Shown here piece by piece: positions 1-14,700 of a DNA stretch of 64,000 nucleotides; position 1 is the stretch's first letter; the number at the start of each line of letters is the position of its first letter. The translations under genes were made by a program, and so were the position numbers. Location: contig CP136066.1 of the NCBI GenBank assembly GCA_032622095.1, positions 227,298,961-227,362,960 on the forward strand, read 5' to 3'. This DNA comes from Siphonodentalium dalli (lineage: Eukaryota; Mollusca; Scaphopoda; Gadilida; Siphonodentaliidae). The notes beneath the pieces were generated by a model. It ran no database searches. It was not told the origin of the DNA and saw only the letters and a list, made by a program, of their open reading frames with translations.

Positions 1-3000
1 ATTAGGTGCTGTGCCAGGCTGTGCATATATTATCTCCCCTCTAGCACATACACAGGGCGTTCCTGCCTGTAGTCTATAGCATACAATTAGGTGCTGTGCC
101 AGGCTGTGTATATATTATCCCCCCTCTAGCACATACACAGGGCGTTCCTGCCTGTAGTCTATAGCATACAATTAGGTGCTGTGCCAGGCTGTGCATATAT
201 TATCTCCCCTCGAGCACATACACAGGGCGTTCCTGCCTGTAGTCTATAGCATACAATTAGGTGCTGTGCCAGGCTATGCATATATTATCCCCCCTCGAGC
301 ACATACACAGGGCGTTCCTGCCTGTAGTCTATAGCATACAATTAGGTGCTGTGTCAGGCTGTGTATATATTATCTCCCCTCGAGCACATACACGGGGCGT
401 TCCTGCCTGTAGTCTATAGCATACAATTAGGTGCTGTGCCAGGCTATGCATATATTATCTCCCCTCGAGCACATACACGGGGCGTTCCTGCCTGTAGTCT
501 ATAGCATACAATTAGGTGCTGTGCCAGGCTGTGCATATATTATCTCCCCTCGAGCACATACACGGGGCGTTCCTGCCTGTAGTCTATAGCATACAATTAG
601 GTGCTGTGCCAGGCTGTGCATATATTATCTCCCCTCGAGCACATACACGGGGCGTTCCTGCCTGTAGTCTATAGCATACAATTAGGTGCTGTGCCAGGCT
701 GTGCATATATTATCCCCCCTCGAGCACATACACGGGGCGTTCCTGCCTGTAGTCTATAGCATACAATTAGGTGCTGTGCCAGGCTGTGCATATATTATCT
801 CCCCTCGAGCACATACACGGGGCATTCCTGCCTGTAGTCTATAGCATACAATTAGGTGCTGTGCCAGGCTGTGCATATATTATCCCCCCTCGAGCACATA
901 CACGGGGCATTCCTGCCTGTAGTCTATAGCATACAATTAGGTGCTGTGCCAGGCTGTGCATATATTATCTCCCCTCGAGCACATACACGGGGCATTCCTG
1001 CCTGTAGTCTATAGCATACAATTAGGTGCTGTGCCAGGCTGTGCATATATTATCCCCCCTCGAGCACATACACGGGGCGTTCCTGCCTGTAGTATATAGC
1101 ATACAATTAGGTGCTGTGCCAGGCTGTGCATATATTATCTCCCCTCGAGCACATACACGGGGCATTCCTGCCTGTAGTCTATAGCATACAATTAGGTGCT
1201 GTGCCAGGCTGTGCATATATTATCTCCCCTCGAGCACATACACGGGGCATTCCTGCCTGTAGTCTATAGCATACAATTAGGTGCTGTGCCAGGCTGTGCA
1301 TATATTATCTCCCCTCGAGCACATACACGGGGCATTCCTGCCTGTAGTCTATAGCATACAATTAGGTGCTGTGCCAGGCTGTGCATATATTATCTCCCCT
1401 CGAGCACATACACGGGGCATTCCTGCCTGTAGTCTATAGCATACAATTAGGTGCTGTGCCAGGCTGTGCATATATTATCTCCCCTCGAGCACATACACGG
1501 GGCATTCCTGCCTGTAGTCTATAGCATACAATTAGGTGCTGTGCCAGGCTGTGCATATATTATCCCCCCTCGAGCACATACACGGGGCATTCCTGCCTGT
1601 AGTCTATAGCATACAATTAGGTGCTGTGCCAGGCTGTGCATATATTATCTCCCCTCGAACACATACACGGGGCGTTCCTGCCTGTAGTCTATAGCATACA
1701 ATTAGGTGCTGTGCCAGGCTGTGCATATATTATCCCCCCTCTAGCACATACACGGGGCGTTCCTGCCTGTAGTCTATAGCATACAATTAGGTGCTGTGCC
1801 AGGCTGTGCATATATTATCCCCCCTCGAGCACATACACGGGGCGTTCCTGCCTGTAGTCTATAGCATACAATTAGGTGCTGTGCCAGGCTGTGCATATAT
1901 TATCTCCCCTCGAGCACATACACAGGGCGTTCCTGCCTGTAGTCTATAGCATACAATTAGGTGCTGTGCCAGGCTATGCATATATTATTTCCCCTCGAGC
2001 ACATACACGGGGCGTTCCTGCCTGTAGTCTATAGCATACAATTAGGTGCTGTGCCAGGCTGTGCATATATTATCTCCCCTCGAGCACATACACGGGGCGT
2101 TCCTGCCTGTAGTCTATAGCATACAATTAGGTGCTGTGCCAGGCTATGCATATATTATCCCCCCTCGAGCACATACACGGGGCGTTCCTGCCTGTAGTCT
2201 ATAGCATACAATTAGGTGCTGTGCCAGGCTGTGTATATATTATCTCCCCTCGAGCACATACACGGGGCGTTCCTGCCTGTAGTCTATAGCATACAATTAG
2301 GTGCTGTGCCAGGCTGTGTATATATTATCTCCCCTCGAGCACATACACGGGGCGTTCCTGCCTGTAGTCTATAGCATACAATTAGGTGCTGTGCCAGGCT
2401 GTGCATATATTATCTCCCCTCTAGCACATACACGGGGCGTTCCTGCCTGTAGTCTATAGCATACAATTAGGTGCTGTGCCAGGCTGTGCATATATTATCT
2501 CCCCTCGAGCACATACACAGGGCGTTCCTGCCTGTAGTCTATAGCATACAATTAGGTGCTGTGCCAGGCTGTGCATATATTATCTCCCCTCGAGCACATA
2601 CACGGGGCGTTCCTGCCTGTAGTCTATAGCATACAATTAGGTGCTGTGCCAGGCTGTGCATATATTATCTCCCCTCGAGCACATACACAGGGCGTTCCTG
2701 CCTGTAGTCTATAGCATACAATTAGGTGCTGTGCCAGGCTGTGCATATATTATCTCCCCTCGAGCACATACACGGGGCGTTCCTGCCTGTAGTCTATAGC
2801 ATACAATTAGGTGCTGTGCCAGGCTATGCATATATTATCTCCCCTCGAGCACATACACGGGGCGTTCCTGCCTGTAGTCTATAGCATACAATTAGGTGCT
2901 GTGCCAGGCTGTGCATATATTATCTCCCCTTGAGCACATACACGGGGCGTTCCTGCCTGTAGTCTATAGCATACAATTAGGTGCTGTGCCAGGCTGTGCA

Positions 3001-6000
3001 TATATTATCTCCCCTCGAGCACATACACGGGGCGTTCCTGCCTGTAGTCTATAGCATACAATTAGGTGCTGTGCCAGGCTGTGCATATATTATTTCCCCT
3101 CGAGCACATACACAGGGCGTTCCTGCCTGTAGTCTATAGCATACAATTAGGTGCTGTGCCAGGCTGTGCATATATTATCTCCCCTCGAGCACATACACAG
3201 GGCGTTCCTGCCTGTAGTCTATAGCATACAATTAGGTGCTGTGCCAGGCTGTGCATATATTATCTCCCCTCTAGCACATACACGGGGCGTTCCTGCCTGT
3301 AGTCTATAGCATACAATTAGGTGCTGTGTCAGGCTATGCATATATTATCTCCCCTCGAGCACATACACGGGGCGTTCCTGCCTGTAGTCTATAGCATACA
3401 ATTAGGTGCTGTGCCAGGCTGTGCATATATTATCTCCCCTCTAGCACATACACGGGGCGTTCCTGCCTGTAGTCTATAGCATACAATTAGGTGCTGTGCC
3501 AGGCTATGCATATATTATCTCCCCTCTAGCACATACACGGGGCGTTCCTGCCTGTAGTCTATAGCATACAATTAGGTGCTGTGCCAGGCTGTGCATATAT
3601 TATCTCCCCTCTAGCACATACACGGGGCGTTCCTGCCTGTAGTCTATAGCATACAATTAGGTGCTGTGCCAGGCTGTGCATATATTATCTCCCCTCTAGC
3701 ACATACACGGGGCGTTCCTGCCTGTAGTCTATAGCATACAATTAGGTGCTGTGCCAGGCTATGCATATATTATCTCCCCTCTAGCACATACACAGGGCGT
3801 TCCTGCCTGTAGTCTATAGCATACAATTAGGTGCTGTGCCAGGCTGTGCATATATTATCTCCCCTCGAGCACATACACAGGGCGTTCCTGCCTGTAGTCT
3901 ATAGCATACAATTAGGTGCTGTGCCAGGCTGTGCATATATTATCCCCCCTCGAGCACATACACAGGGCGTTCCTGCCTGTAGTCTATAGCATACAATTAG
4001 GTGCTGTGCCAGGCTGTGCATATATTATCTCCCCTCGAGCACATACACGGGGCGTTCCTGCCTGTAGTCTATAGCATACAATTAGGTGCTGTGCCAGGCT
4101 GTGCATATATTATCTCCCCTCGAGCACATACACGGGGCGTTCCTGCCTGTAGTCTATAGCATACAATTAGGTGCTGTGCCAGGCTGTGCATATATTATCT
4201 CCCCTCGAGCACATACACAGGGCGTTCCTGCCTGTAGTCTATAGCATACAATTAGGTGCTGTGCCAGGCTGTGCATATATTATCTCCCCTCTAGCACATA
4301 CACAGGGCGTTCCTGCCTGTAGTCTATAGCATACAATTAGGTGCTGTGTCAGGCTGTGCATATATTATCTCCCCTCGAGCACATACACGGGGCGTTCCTG
4401 CCTGTAGTCTATAGCATACAATTAGGTGCTGTGCCAGGCTGTGCATATATTATCTCCCCTCGAGCACATACACGGGGCGTTCCTGCCTGTAGTCTATAGC
4501 ATACAATTAGGTGCTGTGCCAGGCTGTGCATATATTATCTCCCCTCTAGCACATACACGGGGCGTTCCTGCCTGTAGTCTATAGCATACAATTAGGTGCT
4601 GTGCCAGGCTGTGCATATATTATCTCCCCTCTAGCACATACACAGGGCGTTCCTGCCTGTAGTCTATAGCATACAATTAGGTGCTGTGCCAGGCTGTGCA
4701 TATATTATCTCCCCTCGAGCACATACACGGGGCGTTCCTGCCTGTAGTCTATAGCATACAATTAGGTGCTGTGCCAGGCTGTGCATATATTATCTCCCCT
4801 CGAGCACATACACGGGGCGTTCCTGCCTGTAGTCTATAGCATACAATTAGGTGCTGTGCCAGGCTGTGCATATATTATCCCCCCTCGAGCACATACACGG
4901 GGCGTTCCTGCCTGTAGTCTATAGCATACAATTAGGTGCTGTGCCAGGCTGTGCATATATTATCCCCCCTCGAGCACATACACGGGGCGTTCCTGCCTGT
5001 AGTCTATAGCATACAATTAGGTGCTGTGTCAGGCTGTGCATATATTATCCCCCCTCGAGCACATACACGGGGCGTTCCTGCCTGTAGTCTATAGCATACA
5101 ATTAGGTGCTGTGTCAGGCTGTGCATATATTATCCCCCCTCGAGCACATACACGGGGCATTCCTGCCTGTAGTCTATAGCATACAATTAGGTGCTGTGCC
5201 AGGCTGTGCATATATTATCCCCCCTCTAGCACATACACGGGGCGTTCCTGCCTGTAGTCTATAGCATACAATTAGGTGCTGTGCCAGGCTGTGTATATAT
5301 TATCTCCCCTCGAGCACATACACGGGGCGTTCCTGCCTGTAGTCTATAGCATACAATTAGGTGCTGTGCCAGGCTATGCATATATTAACTCCCCTCGAGC
5401 ACATACACGGGGCGTTCCTGCCTGTAGTCTATAGCATACAATTAGGTGCTGTGCCAGGCTGTGCATATATTATCTCCCCTCGAGCACATACACGGGGCGT
5501 TCCTGCCTGTAGTCTATAGCATACAATTAGGTGCTGTGCCAGGCTGTGCATATATTATCTCCCCTCGAGCACATACACAGGGCGTTCCTGCCTGTAGTCT
5601 ATAGCATACAATTAGGTGCTGTGCCAGGCTGTGCATATATTATCTCCCCTCTAGCACATACACGGGGCGTTCCTGCCTGTAGTCTATAGCATACAATTAG
5701 GTGCTGTGCCAGGCTGTGCATATATTATCTCCCCTCTAGCACATACACGGGGCGTTCCTGCCTGTAGTCTATAGCATACAATTAGGTGCTGTGCCAGGCT
5801 GTGCATATATTATCTCCCCTCTAGCACATACACGGGGCGTTCCTGCCTGTAGTCTATAGCATACAATTAGGTGCTGTGCCAGGCTGTGCATATATTATCT
5901 CCCCTCTAGCACATACACGGGGCGTTCCTGCCTGTAGTCTATAGCATACAATTAGGTGCTGTGCCAGGCTGTGCATATATTATCTCCCCTCTAGCACATA

Positions 6001-9000
6001 CACAGGGCGTTCCTGCCTGTAGTCTATAGCATACAATTAGGTGCTGTGCCAGGCTGTGCATATATTATCTCCCCTCTAGCACATACACGGGGCGTTCCTG
6101 CCTGTAGTCTATAGCATACAATTAGGTGCTGTGCCAGGCTGTGCATATATTATCTCCCCTCGAGCACATACACGGGGCGTTCCTGCCTGTAGTCTATAGC
6201 ATACAATTAGGTGCTGTGCCAGGCTGTGCATATATTATCCCCCCTCGAGCACATACACGGGGCGTTCCTGCCTGTAGTCTATAGCATACAATTAGGTGCT
6301 GTGCCAGGCTGTGCATATATTATCCCCCCTCGAGCACATACACGGGGCGTTCCTGCCTGTAGTCTATAGCATACAATTAGGTGCTGTGCCAGGCTGTGCA
6401 TATATTATTTCCCCTCGAGCACATACACGGGGCGTTCCTGCCTGTAGTCTATAGCATACAATTAGGTGCTGTGCCAGGCTATGCATATATTATCCCCCCT
6501 CGAGCACATACACGGGGCGTTCCTGCCTGTAGTCTATAGCATACAATTAGGTGCTGTGCCAGGCTGTGCATATATTATCTCCCCTCTAGCACATACACGG
6601 GGCGTTCCTGCCTGTAGTCTATAGCATACAATTAGGTGCTGTGCCAGGCTGTGCATATATTATCTCCCCTCGAGCACATACACAGGGCGTTCCTGCCTGT
6701 AGTCTATAGCATACAATTAGGTGCTGTGCCAGGCTGTGCATATAATATCTCCCCTCGAGCACATACACGGGGCGTTCCTGCCTGTAGTCTATAGCATACA
6801 ATTAGGTGCTGTGCCAGGCTGTGTATATATTATCTCCCCTCTAGCACATACACGGGGCGTTCCTGCCTGTAGTCTATAGCATACAATTAGGTGCTGTGCC
6901 AGGCTGTACATATATTATCTCCCCTCGAGCACATACACGGGGCGTTCCTGCCTGTAGTCTATAGCATACAATTAGGTGCTGTGCCAGGCTGTGCATATAT
7001 TATCTCCCCTCGAGCACATACACGGGGCGTTCCTGCCTGTAGTCTATAGCATACAATTAGGTGCTGTGCCAGGCTGTGCATATATTATCTCCCCTCGAGC
7101 ACATACACGGGGCGTTCCTGCCTGTAGTCTATAGCATACAATTAGGTGCTGTGCCAGGCTGTGCATATATTATCCCCCCTCGAGCACATACACGGGGCGT
7201 TCCTGCCTGTAGTCTATAGCATACAATTAGGTGCTGTGTCAGGCTGTGCATATATTATCCCCCCTCGAGCACATACACGGGGCGTTCCTGCCTGTAGTCT
7301 ATAGCATACAATTAGGTGCTGTGCCAGGCTGTGCATATATTATCTCCCCTCGAGCACATACACGGGGCGTTCCTGCCTGTAGTCTATAGCATACAATTAG
7401 GTGCTGTGCCAGGCTGTGCATATATTATCTCCCCTCGAGCACATACACGGGGCGTTCCTGCCTGTAGTCTATAGCATACAATTAGGTGCTGTGCCAGGCT
7501 GTGCATATATTATCTCCCCTCGAGCACATACACGGGGCGTTCCTGCCTGTAGTCTATAGCATACAATTAGGTGCTGTGCCAGGCTGTGCATATATTATCT
7601 CCCCTCGAGCACATACACGGGGCGTTCCTGCCTGTAGTCTATAGCATACAATTAGGTGCTGTGCCAGGCTGTGCATATATTATCTCCCCTCGAGCACATA
7701 CACGGGGCGTTCCTGCCTGTAGTCTATAGCATACAATTAGGTGCTGTGCCAGGCTGTGCATATATTATCCCCCCTCGAGCACATACACGGGGCGTTCCTG
7801 CCTGTAGTCTATAGCATACAATTAGGTGCTGTGCCAGGCTGTGCATATATTATCCCCCCTCGAGCACATACACGGGGCGTTCCTGCCTGTAGTCTATAGC
7901 ATACAATTAGGTGCTGTGCCAGGCTGTGCATATATTATCTCCCCTCTAGCACATACACGGGGCGTTCCTGCCTGTAGTCTATAGCATACAATTAGGTGCT
8001 GTGCCAGGCTGTGTATATATTATTTCCCCTCGAGCACATACACGGGGCGTTCCTGCCTGTAGTCTATAGCATACAATTAGGTGCTGTGCCAGGCTGTGCA
8101 TATATTATCCCCCCTCTAGCACATACACGGGGCGTTCCTGCCTGTAGTCTATAGCATACAATTAGGTGCTGTGCCAGGCTATGCATATATTATCTCCCCT
8201 CTAGCACATACACGCGGCGTTCCTGCCTGTAGTCTATAGCATACAATTAGGTGCTGTGCCAGGCTGTGCATATATTATCTCCCCTCGAGCACATACACAG
8301 GGCGTTCCTGCCTGTAGTCTATAGCATACAATTAGGTGCTGTGCCAGGCTGTGCATATATTATCTCCCCTCGAGCACATACACGGGGCGTTCCTGCCTGT
8401 AGTCTATAGCATACAATTAGGTGCTGTGCCAGGCTGTGTATATATTATCTCCCCTCGAGCACATACACGGGGCGTTCCTGCCTGTAGTCTATAGCATACA
8501 ATTAGGTGCTGTGCCAGGCTGTGCATATATTATCTCCCCTCTAGCACATACACGGGGCGTTCCTGCCTGTAGTCTATAGCATACAATTAGGTGCTGTGCC
8601 AGGCTGTGTATATATTATCTCCCCTCGAGCACATACACAGGGCGTTCCTGCCTGTAGTCTATAGCATACAATTAGGTGCTGTGCCAGGCTGTGCATATAT
8701 TATCTCCCCTCTAGCACATACACGGGGCGTTCCTGCCTGTAGTCTATAGCATACAATTAGGTGCTGTGCCAGGCTGTGTATATATTATCTCCCCTCGAGC
8801 ACATACACAGGGCGTTCCTGCCTGTAGTCTATAGCATACAATTAGGTGCTGTGCCAGGCTGTGCATATATTATCTCCCCTCGAGCACATACACGGGGCGT
8901 TCCTGCCTGTAGTCTATAGCATACAATTAGGTGCTGTGCCAGGCTATGCATATATTATCTCCCCTCTAGCACATACACGGGGCGTTCCTGCCTGTAGTCT

Positions 9001-10880
9001 ATAGCATACAATTAGGTGCTGTGCCAGGCTATGCATATATTATCTCCCCTCTAGCACATACACGGGGCGTTCCTGCCTGTAGTCTATAGCATACAATTAG
9101 GTGCTGTGCCAGGCTATGCATATATTATCTCCCCTCTAGCACATACACGGGGCGTTCCTGCCTGTAGTCTATAGCATACAATTAGGTGCTGTGCCAGGCT
9201 GTGCATATATTATCTCCCCTCGAGCACATACACGGGGCGTTCCTGCCTGTAGTCTATAGCATACAATTAGGTGCTGTGCCAGGCTGTGCATATATTATCT
9301 CCCCTCGAGCACATACACGGGGCGTTCCTGCCTGTAGTCTATAGCATACAATTAGGTGCTGTGCCAGGCTGTGCATATATTATCTCCCCTCGAGCACATA
9401 CACGGGGCGTTCCTGCCTGTAGTCTATAGCATACAATTAGGTGCTGTGCCAGGCTGTGCATATATTATCCCCCCTCGAGCACATACACGGGGCGTTCCTG
9501 CCTGTAGTCTATAGCATACAATTAGGTGCTGTGCCAGGCTGTGCATATATTATCCCCCCTCGAGCACATACACGGGGCGTTCCTGCCTGTAGTCTATAGC
9601 ATACAATTAGGTGCTGTGCCAGGCTGTGCATATATTATCTCCCCTCTAGCACATACACGGGGCGTTCCTGCCTGTAGTCTATAGCATACAATTAGGTGCT
9701 GTGCCAGGCTGTGCATATATTATCTCCCCTCGAGCACATACACGGGGCGTTCCTGCCTGTAGTCTATAGCATACAATTAGGTGCTGTGCCAGGCTATGCA
9801 TATATTATCTCCCCTTGAGCACATACACGGGGCGTTCCTGCCTGTAGTCTATAGCATACAATTAGGTGCTGTGCCAGGCTATGCATATATTATCTCCCCT
9901 TGAGCACATACACGGGGCGTTCCTGCCTGTAGTCTATAGCATACAATTAGGTGCTGTACCAGGCTGTGCATATATTATCTCCCCTTGAGCACATACACGG
10001 GGCGTTCCTGCCTGTAGTCTATAGCATACAATTAGGTGCTGTGCCAGGCTGTGCATATATTATCTCCCCTCTAGCACATACACGGGGCGTTCCTGCCTGT
10101 AGTCTATAGCATACAATTAGGTGCTGTGCCAGGCTGTGCATATATTATCTCCCCTCGAGCACATACACGGGGCGTTCCTGCCTGTAGTCTATAGCATACA
10201 ATTAGGTGCTGTGCCAGGCTATGCATATATTATCTCCCCTCGAGCACATACACGGGGCGTTCCTGCCTGTAGTCTATAGCATACAATTAGGTGCTGTGCC
10301 AGGCTGTGCATATATTATCTCCCCTCTAGCACATACACGGGGCGTTCCTGCCTGTAGTCTATAGCATACAATTAGGTGCTGTGCCAGGCTGTGCATATAT
10401 TATCCCCCCTCGAGCACATACACAGGGCGTTCCTGCCTGTAGTCTATAGCATACAATTAGGTGCTGTGCCAGGCTGTGTATATATTATCTCCCCTCGAGC
10501 ACATACACAGGGCGTTCCTGCCTGTAGTCTATAGCATACAATTAGGTGCTGTGCCAGGCTGTGCATATATTATCTCCCCTCTAGCACATACACGGGGCGT
10601 TCCTGCCTGTAGTCTATAGCATACAATTAGGTGCTGTGCCAGGCTGTGCATATATTATCCCCCCTCGAGCACATACACAGGGCGTTCCTGCCTGTAGTCT
10701 ATAGCATACAATTAGGTGCTGTGCCAGGCTGTGTATATATTATCTCCCCTCTAGCACATACACGGGGCGTTCCTGCCTGTAGTCTATAGCATACAATTAG
10801 GTGCTGTGCCAGGCTGTGCATATATTATCTCCCCTCTAGCACATACACGGGGCATTCCTGCCTGTAGTCTATAGCATACA

Positions 10881-11730
10881 ATTAGGTGCTGTGTCAGGCT
10901 GTGCATATATTATCTCCCCTCTAGCACATACACGGGGCATTCCTGCCTGTAGTATATAGCATACAATTAGGTGCTGTGCCAGGCTGTGCATATATTATCC
11001 CCCCTCTAGCACATACACGGGGCGTTCCTGCCTGTAGTCTATAGCATACAATTAGGTGCTGTGCCAGGCTGTGTATATATTATCCCCCCTCGAGCACATA
11101 CACGGGGCGTTCCTGCCTGTAGTCTATAGCATACAATTAGGTGCTGTGCCAGGCTGTGTATATATTATCTCCCCTCGAGCACATACACAGGGCGTTCCTG
11201 CCTGTAGTCTATAGCATACAATTAGGTGCTGTGCCAGGCTGTGCATATATTATCTCCCCTCGAGCACATACACGGGGCGTTCCTGCCTGTAGTCTATAGC
11301 ATACAATTAGGTGCTGTGTCAGGCTGTGCATATATTATCTCCCCTCTAGCACATACACGGGGCATTCCTGCCTGTAGTATATAGCATACAATTAGGTGCT
11401 GTGCCAGGCTGTGCATATATTATCCCCCCTCTAGCACATACACGGGGCGTTCCTGCCTGTAGTCTATAGCATACAATTAGGTGCTGTGCCAGGCTGTGTA
11501 TATATTATCCCCCCTCGAGCACATACACGGGGCGTTCCTGCCTGTAGTCTATAGCATACAATTAGGTGCTGTGCCAGGCTGTGTATATATTATCTCCCCT
11601 CGAGCACATACACAGGGCGTTCCTGCCTGTAGTCTATAGCATACAATTAGGTGCTGTGCCAGGCTGTGCATATATTATCTCCCCTCGAGCACATACACGG
11701 GGCGTTCCTGCCTGTAGTCTATAGCATACA
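10881..11730. repeat. 425-bp higher-order duplication (five monomers, twice) inside the satellite
   Basis: The block 10881-11305 is followed directly by a copy at 11306-11730. All five monomers match in order. The first carries GTGTCAGG, CTCTAG, GGCATT and AGTATATAGC; the second TATCCC with CTCTAG; the third GTGTAT with TATCCC; the fourth GTGTAT with CACAGG; the fifth is the common form. Sharing this many rare variants at an exact 5 x 85 spacing shows a recent block duplication. Confidence 0.9.
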
Positions 11731-14700
11731 ATTAGGTGCTGTGCCAGGCTGTGCATATATTATCTCCCCTCGAGCACATACACGGGGCGTTCCTGCCTGT
11801 AGTCTATAGCATACAATTAGGTGCTGTACCAGGCTGTGCATATATTATCTCCCCTCTAGCACATACACGGGGCGTTCCTGCCTGTAGTCTATAGCATACA
11901 ATTAGGTGCTGTGCCAGGCTGTGCATATATTATCTCCCCTCGAGCACATACACGGGGCGTTCCTGCCTGTAGTCTATAGCATACAATTAGGTGCTGTGCC
12001 AGGCTGTGCATATATTATCTCCCCTCGAGCACATACACGGGGCGTTCCTGCCTGTAGTCTATAGCATACAATTAGGTGCTGTCACTGCTGTGCATATATT
12101 ATCTCCCCTCGAGCACATACACGGGGCGTTCCTGCCTGTAGTCTATAGCATACAATTAGGTGCTGTGCCAGGCTGTGCATATATTATCTCCCCTCGAGCA
12201 CATACACGGGGCGTTCCTGCCTGTAGTCTATAGCATACAATTAGGTGCTGTGCCAGGCTGTGCATATATTATCCCCCCTCGAGCACATACACAGGGCGTT
12301 CCTGCCTGTAGTCTATAGCATACAATTAGGTGCTGTGCCAGGCTGTGCATATATTATCTCCCCTCTAGCACATACACGGGGCGTTCCTGCCTGTAGTCTA
12401 TAGCATACAATTAGGTGCTGTGCCAGGCTGTGCATATATTATCTCCCCTCTAGCACATACACGGGGCATTCCTGCCTGTAGTCTATAGCATACAATTAGG
12501 TGCTGTGCCAGGCTATGTATATATTATCTCCCCTCGAGCACATACACGGGGCGTTCCTGCCTGTAGTCTATAGCATACAATTAGGTGCTGTGCCAGGCTG
12601 TGCATATATTATCTCCCCTCGAGCACATACACGGGGCGTTCCTGCCTGTAGTCTATAGCATACAATTAGGTGCTGTGCCAGGCTGTGCATATATTATCTC
12701 CCCTCGAGCACATACACGGGGCGTTCCTGCCTGTAGTCTATAGCATACAATTAGGTGCTGTGCCAGGCTGTGCATATATTATCTCCCCTCGAGCACATAC
12801 ACGGGGCGTTCCTGCCTGTAGTCTATAGCATACAATTAGGTGCTGTGCCAGGCTGTGCATATATTATCTCCCCTCTAGCACATACACGCGGCGTTCCTGC
12901 CTGTAGTCTATAGCATACAATTAGGTGCTGTGCCAGGCTGTGCATATATTATCTCCCCTCGAGCACATACACAGGGCGTTCCTGCCTGTAGTCTATAGCA
13001 TACAATTAGGTGCTGTGCCAGGCTGTGCATATATTATCTCCCCTCGAGCACATACACAGGGCGTTCCTGCCTGTAGTCTATAGCATACAATTAGGTGCTG
13101 TGCCAGGCTGTGCATATATTATCTCCCCTCGAGCACATACACGGGGCGTTCCTGCCTGTAGTCTATAGCATACAATTAGGTGCTGTGCCAGGCTGTGCAT
13201 ATATTATCTCCCCTCGAGCACATACACGGGGCGTTCCTGCCTGTAGTCTATAGCATACAATTAGGTGCTGTGCCAGGCTGTGCATATATTATCTCCCCTC
13301 GAGCACATACACGGGGCGTTCCTGCCTGTAGTCTATAGCATACAATTAGGTGCTGTGCCAGGCTATGCATATATTATCTCCCCTCGAGCACATACACGGG
13401 GCATTCCTGCCTGTAGTCTATAGCATACAATTAGGTGCTGTGCCAGGCTGTGCATATATTATCTCCCCTCTAGCACATACACGGGGCGTTCCTGCCTGTA
13501 GTCTATAGCATACAATTAGGTGCTGTGCCAGGCTGTGCATATATTATCTCCCCTCTAGCACATACACGGGGCGTTCCTGCCTGTAGTCTATAGCATACAA
13601 TTAGGTGCTGTGCCAGGCTGTGTATATATTATCCCCCCTCTAGCACATACACAGGGCGTTCCTGCCTGTAGTCTATAGCATACAATTAGGTGCTGTGCCA
13701 GGCTGTGTATATATTATCTCCCCTCGAGCACATACACAGGGCGTTCCTGCCTGTAGTCTATAGCATACAATTAGGTGCTGTGCCAGGCTGTGCATATATT
13801 ATCTCCCCTCGAGCACATACACGGGGCGTTCCTGTCTGTAGTCTATAGCATACAATTAGGTGCTGTGCCAGGCTGTGCATATATTATCCCCCCTCGAGCA
13901 CATACACAGGGCGTTCCTGCCTGTAGTCTATAGCATACAATTAGGTGCTGTGCCAGGCTGTGCATATATTATCTCCCCTCGAGCACATACACAGGGCGTT
14001 CCTGCCTGTAGTCTATAGCATACAATTAGGTGCTGTGCCAGGCTGTGCATATATTATCCCCCCTCGAGCACATACACAGGGCGTTCCTGCCTGTAGTCTA
14101 TAGCATACAATTAGGTGCTGTGCCAGGCTGTGCATATATTATCTCCCCTCGAGCACATACACGGGGCGTTCCTGCCTGTAGTCTATAGCATACAATTAGG
14201 TGCTGTGCCAGGCTGTGCATATATTATCCCCCCTCTAGCACATACACGGGGCGTTCCTGCCTGTAGTCTATAGCATACAATTAGGTGCTGTGCCAGGCTG
14301 TGCATATATTATCCCCCCTCGAGCACATACACAGGGCGTTCCTGCCTGTAGTCTATAGCATACAATTAGGTGCTGTGCCAGGCTGTGCATATATTATCTC
14401 CCCTCTAGCACATACACAGGGCGTTCCTGCCTGTAGTCTATAGCATACAATTAGGTGCTGTGCCAGGCTGTGCATATATTATCTCCCCTCGAGCACATAC
14501 ACAGGGCGTTCCTGCCTGTAGTCTATAGCATACAATTAGGTGCTGTGCCAGGCTATGCATATATTATCTCCCCTCGAGCACATACACGGGGCGTTCCTGC
14601 CTGTAGTCTATAGCATACAATTAGGTGCTGTGCCAGGCTGTGCATATATTATCTCCCCTCTAGCACATACACAGGGCGTTCCTGCCTGTAGTCTATAGCA

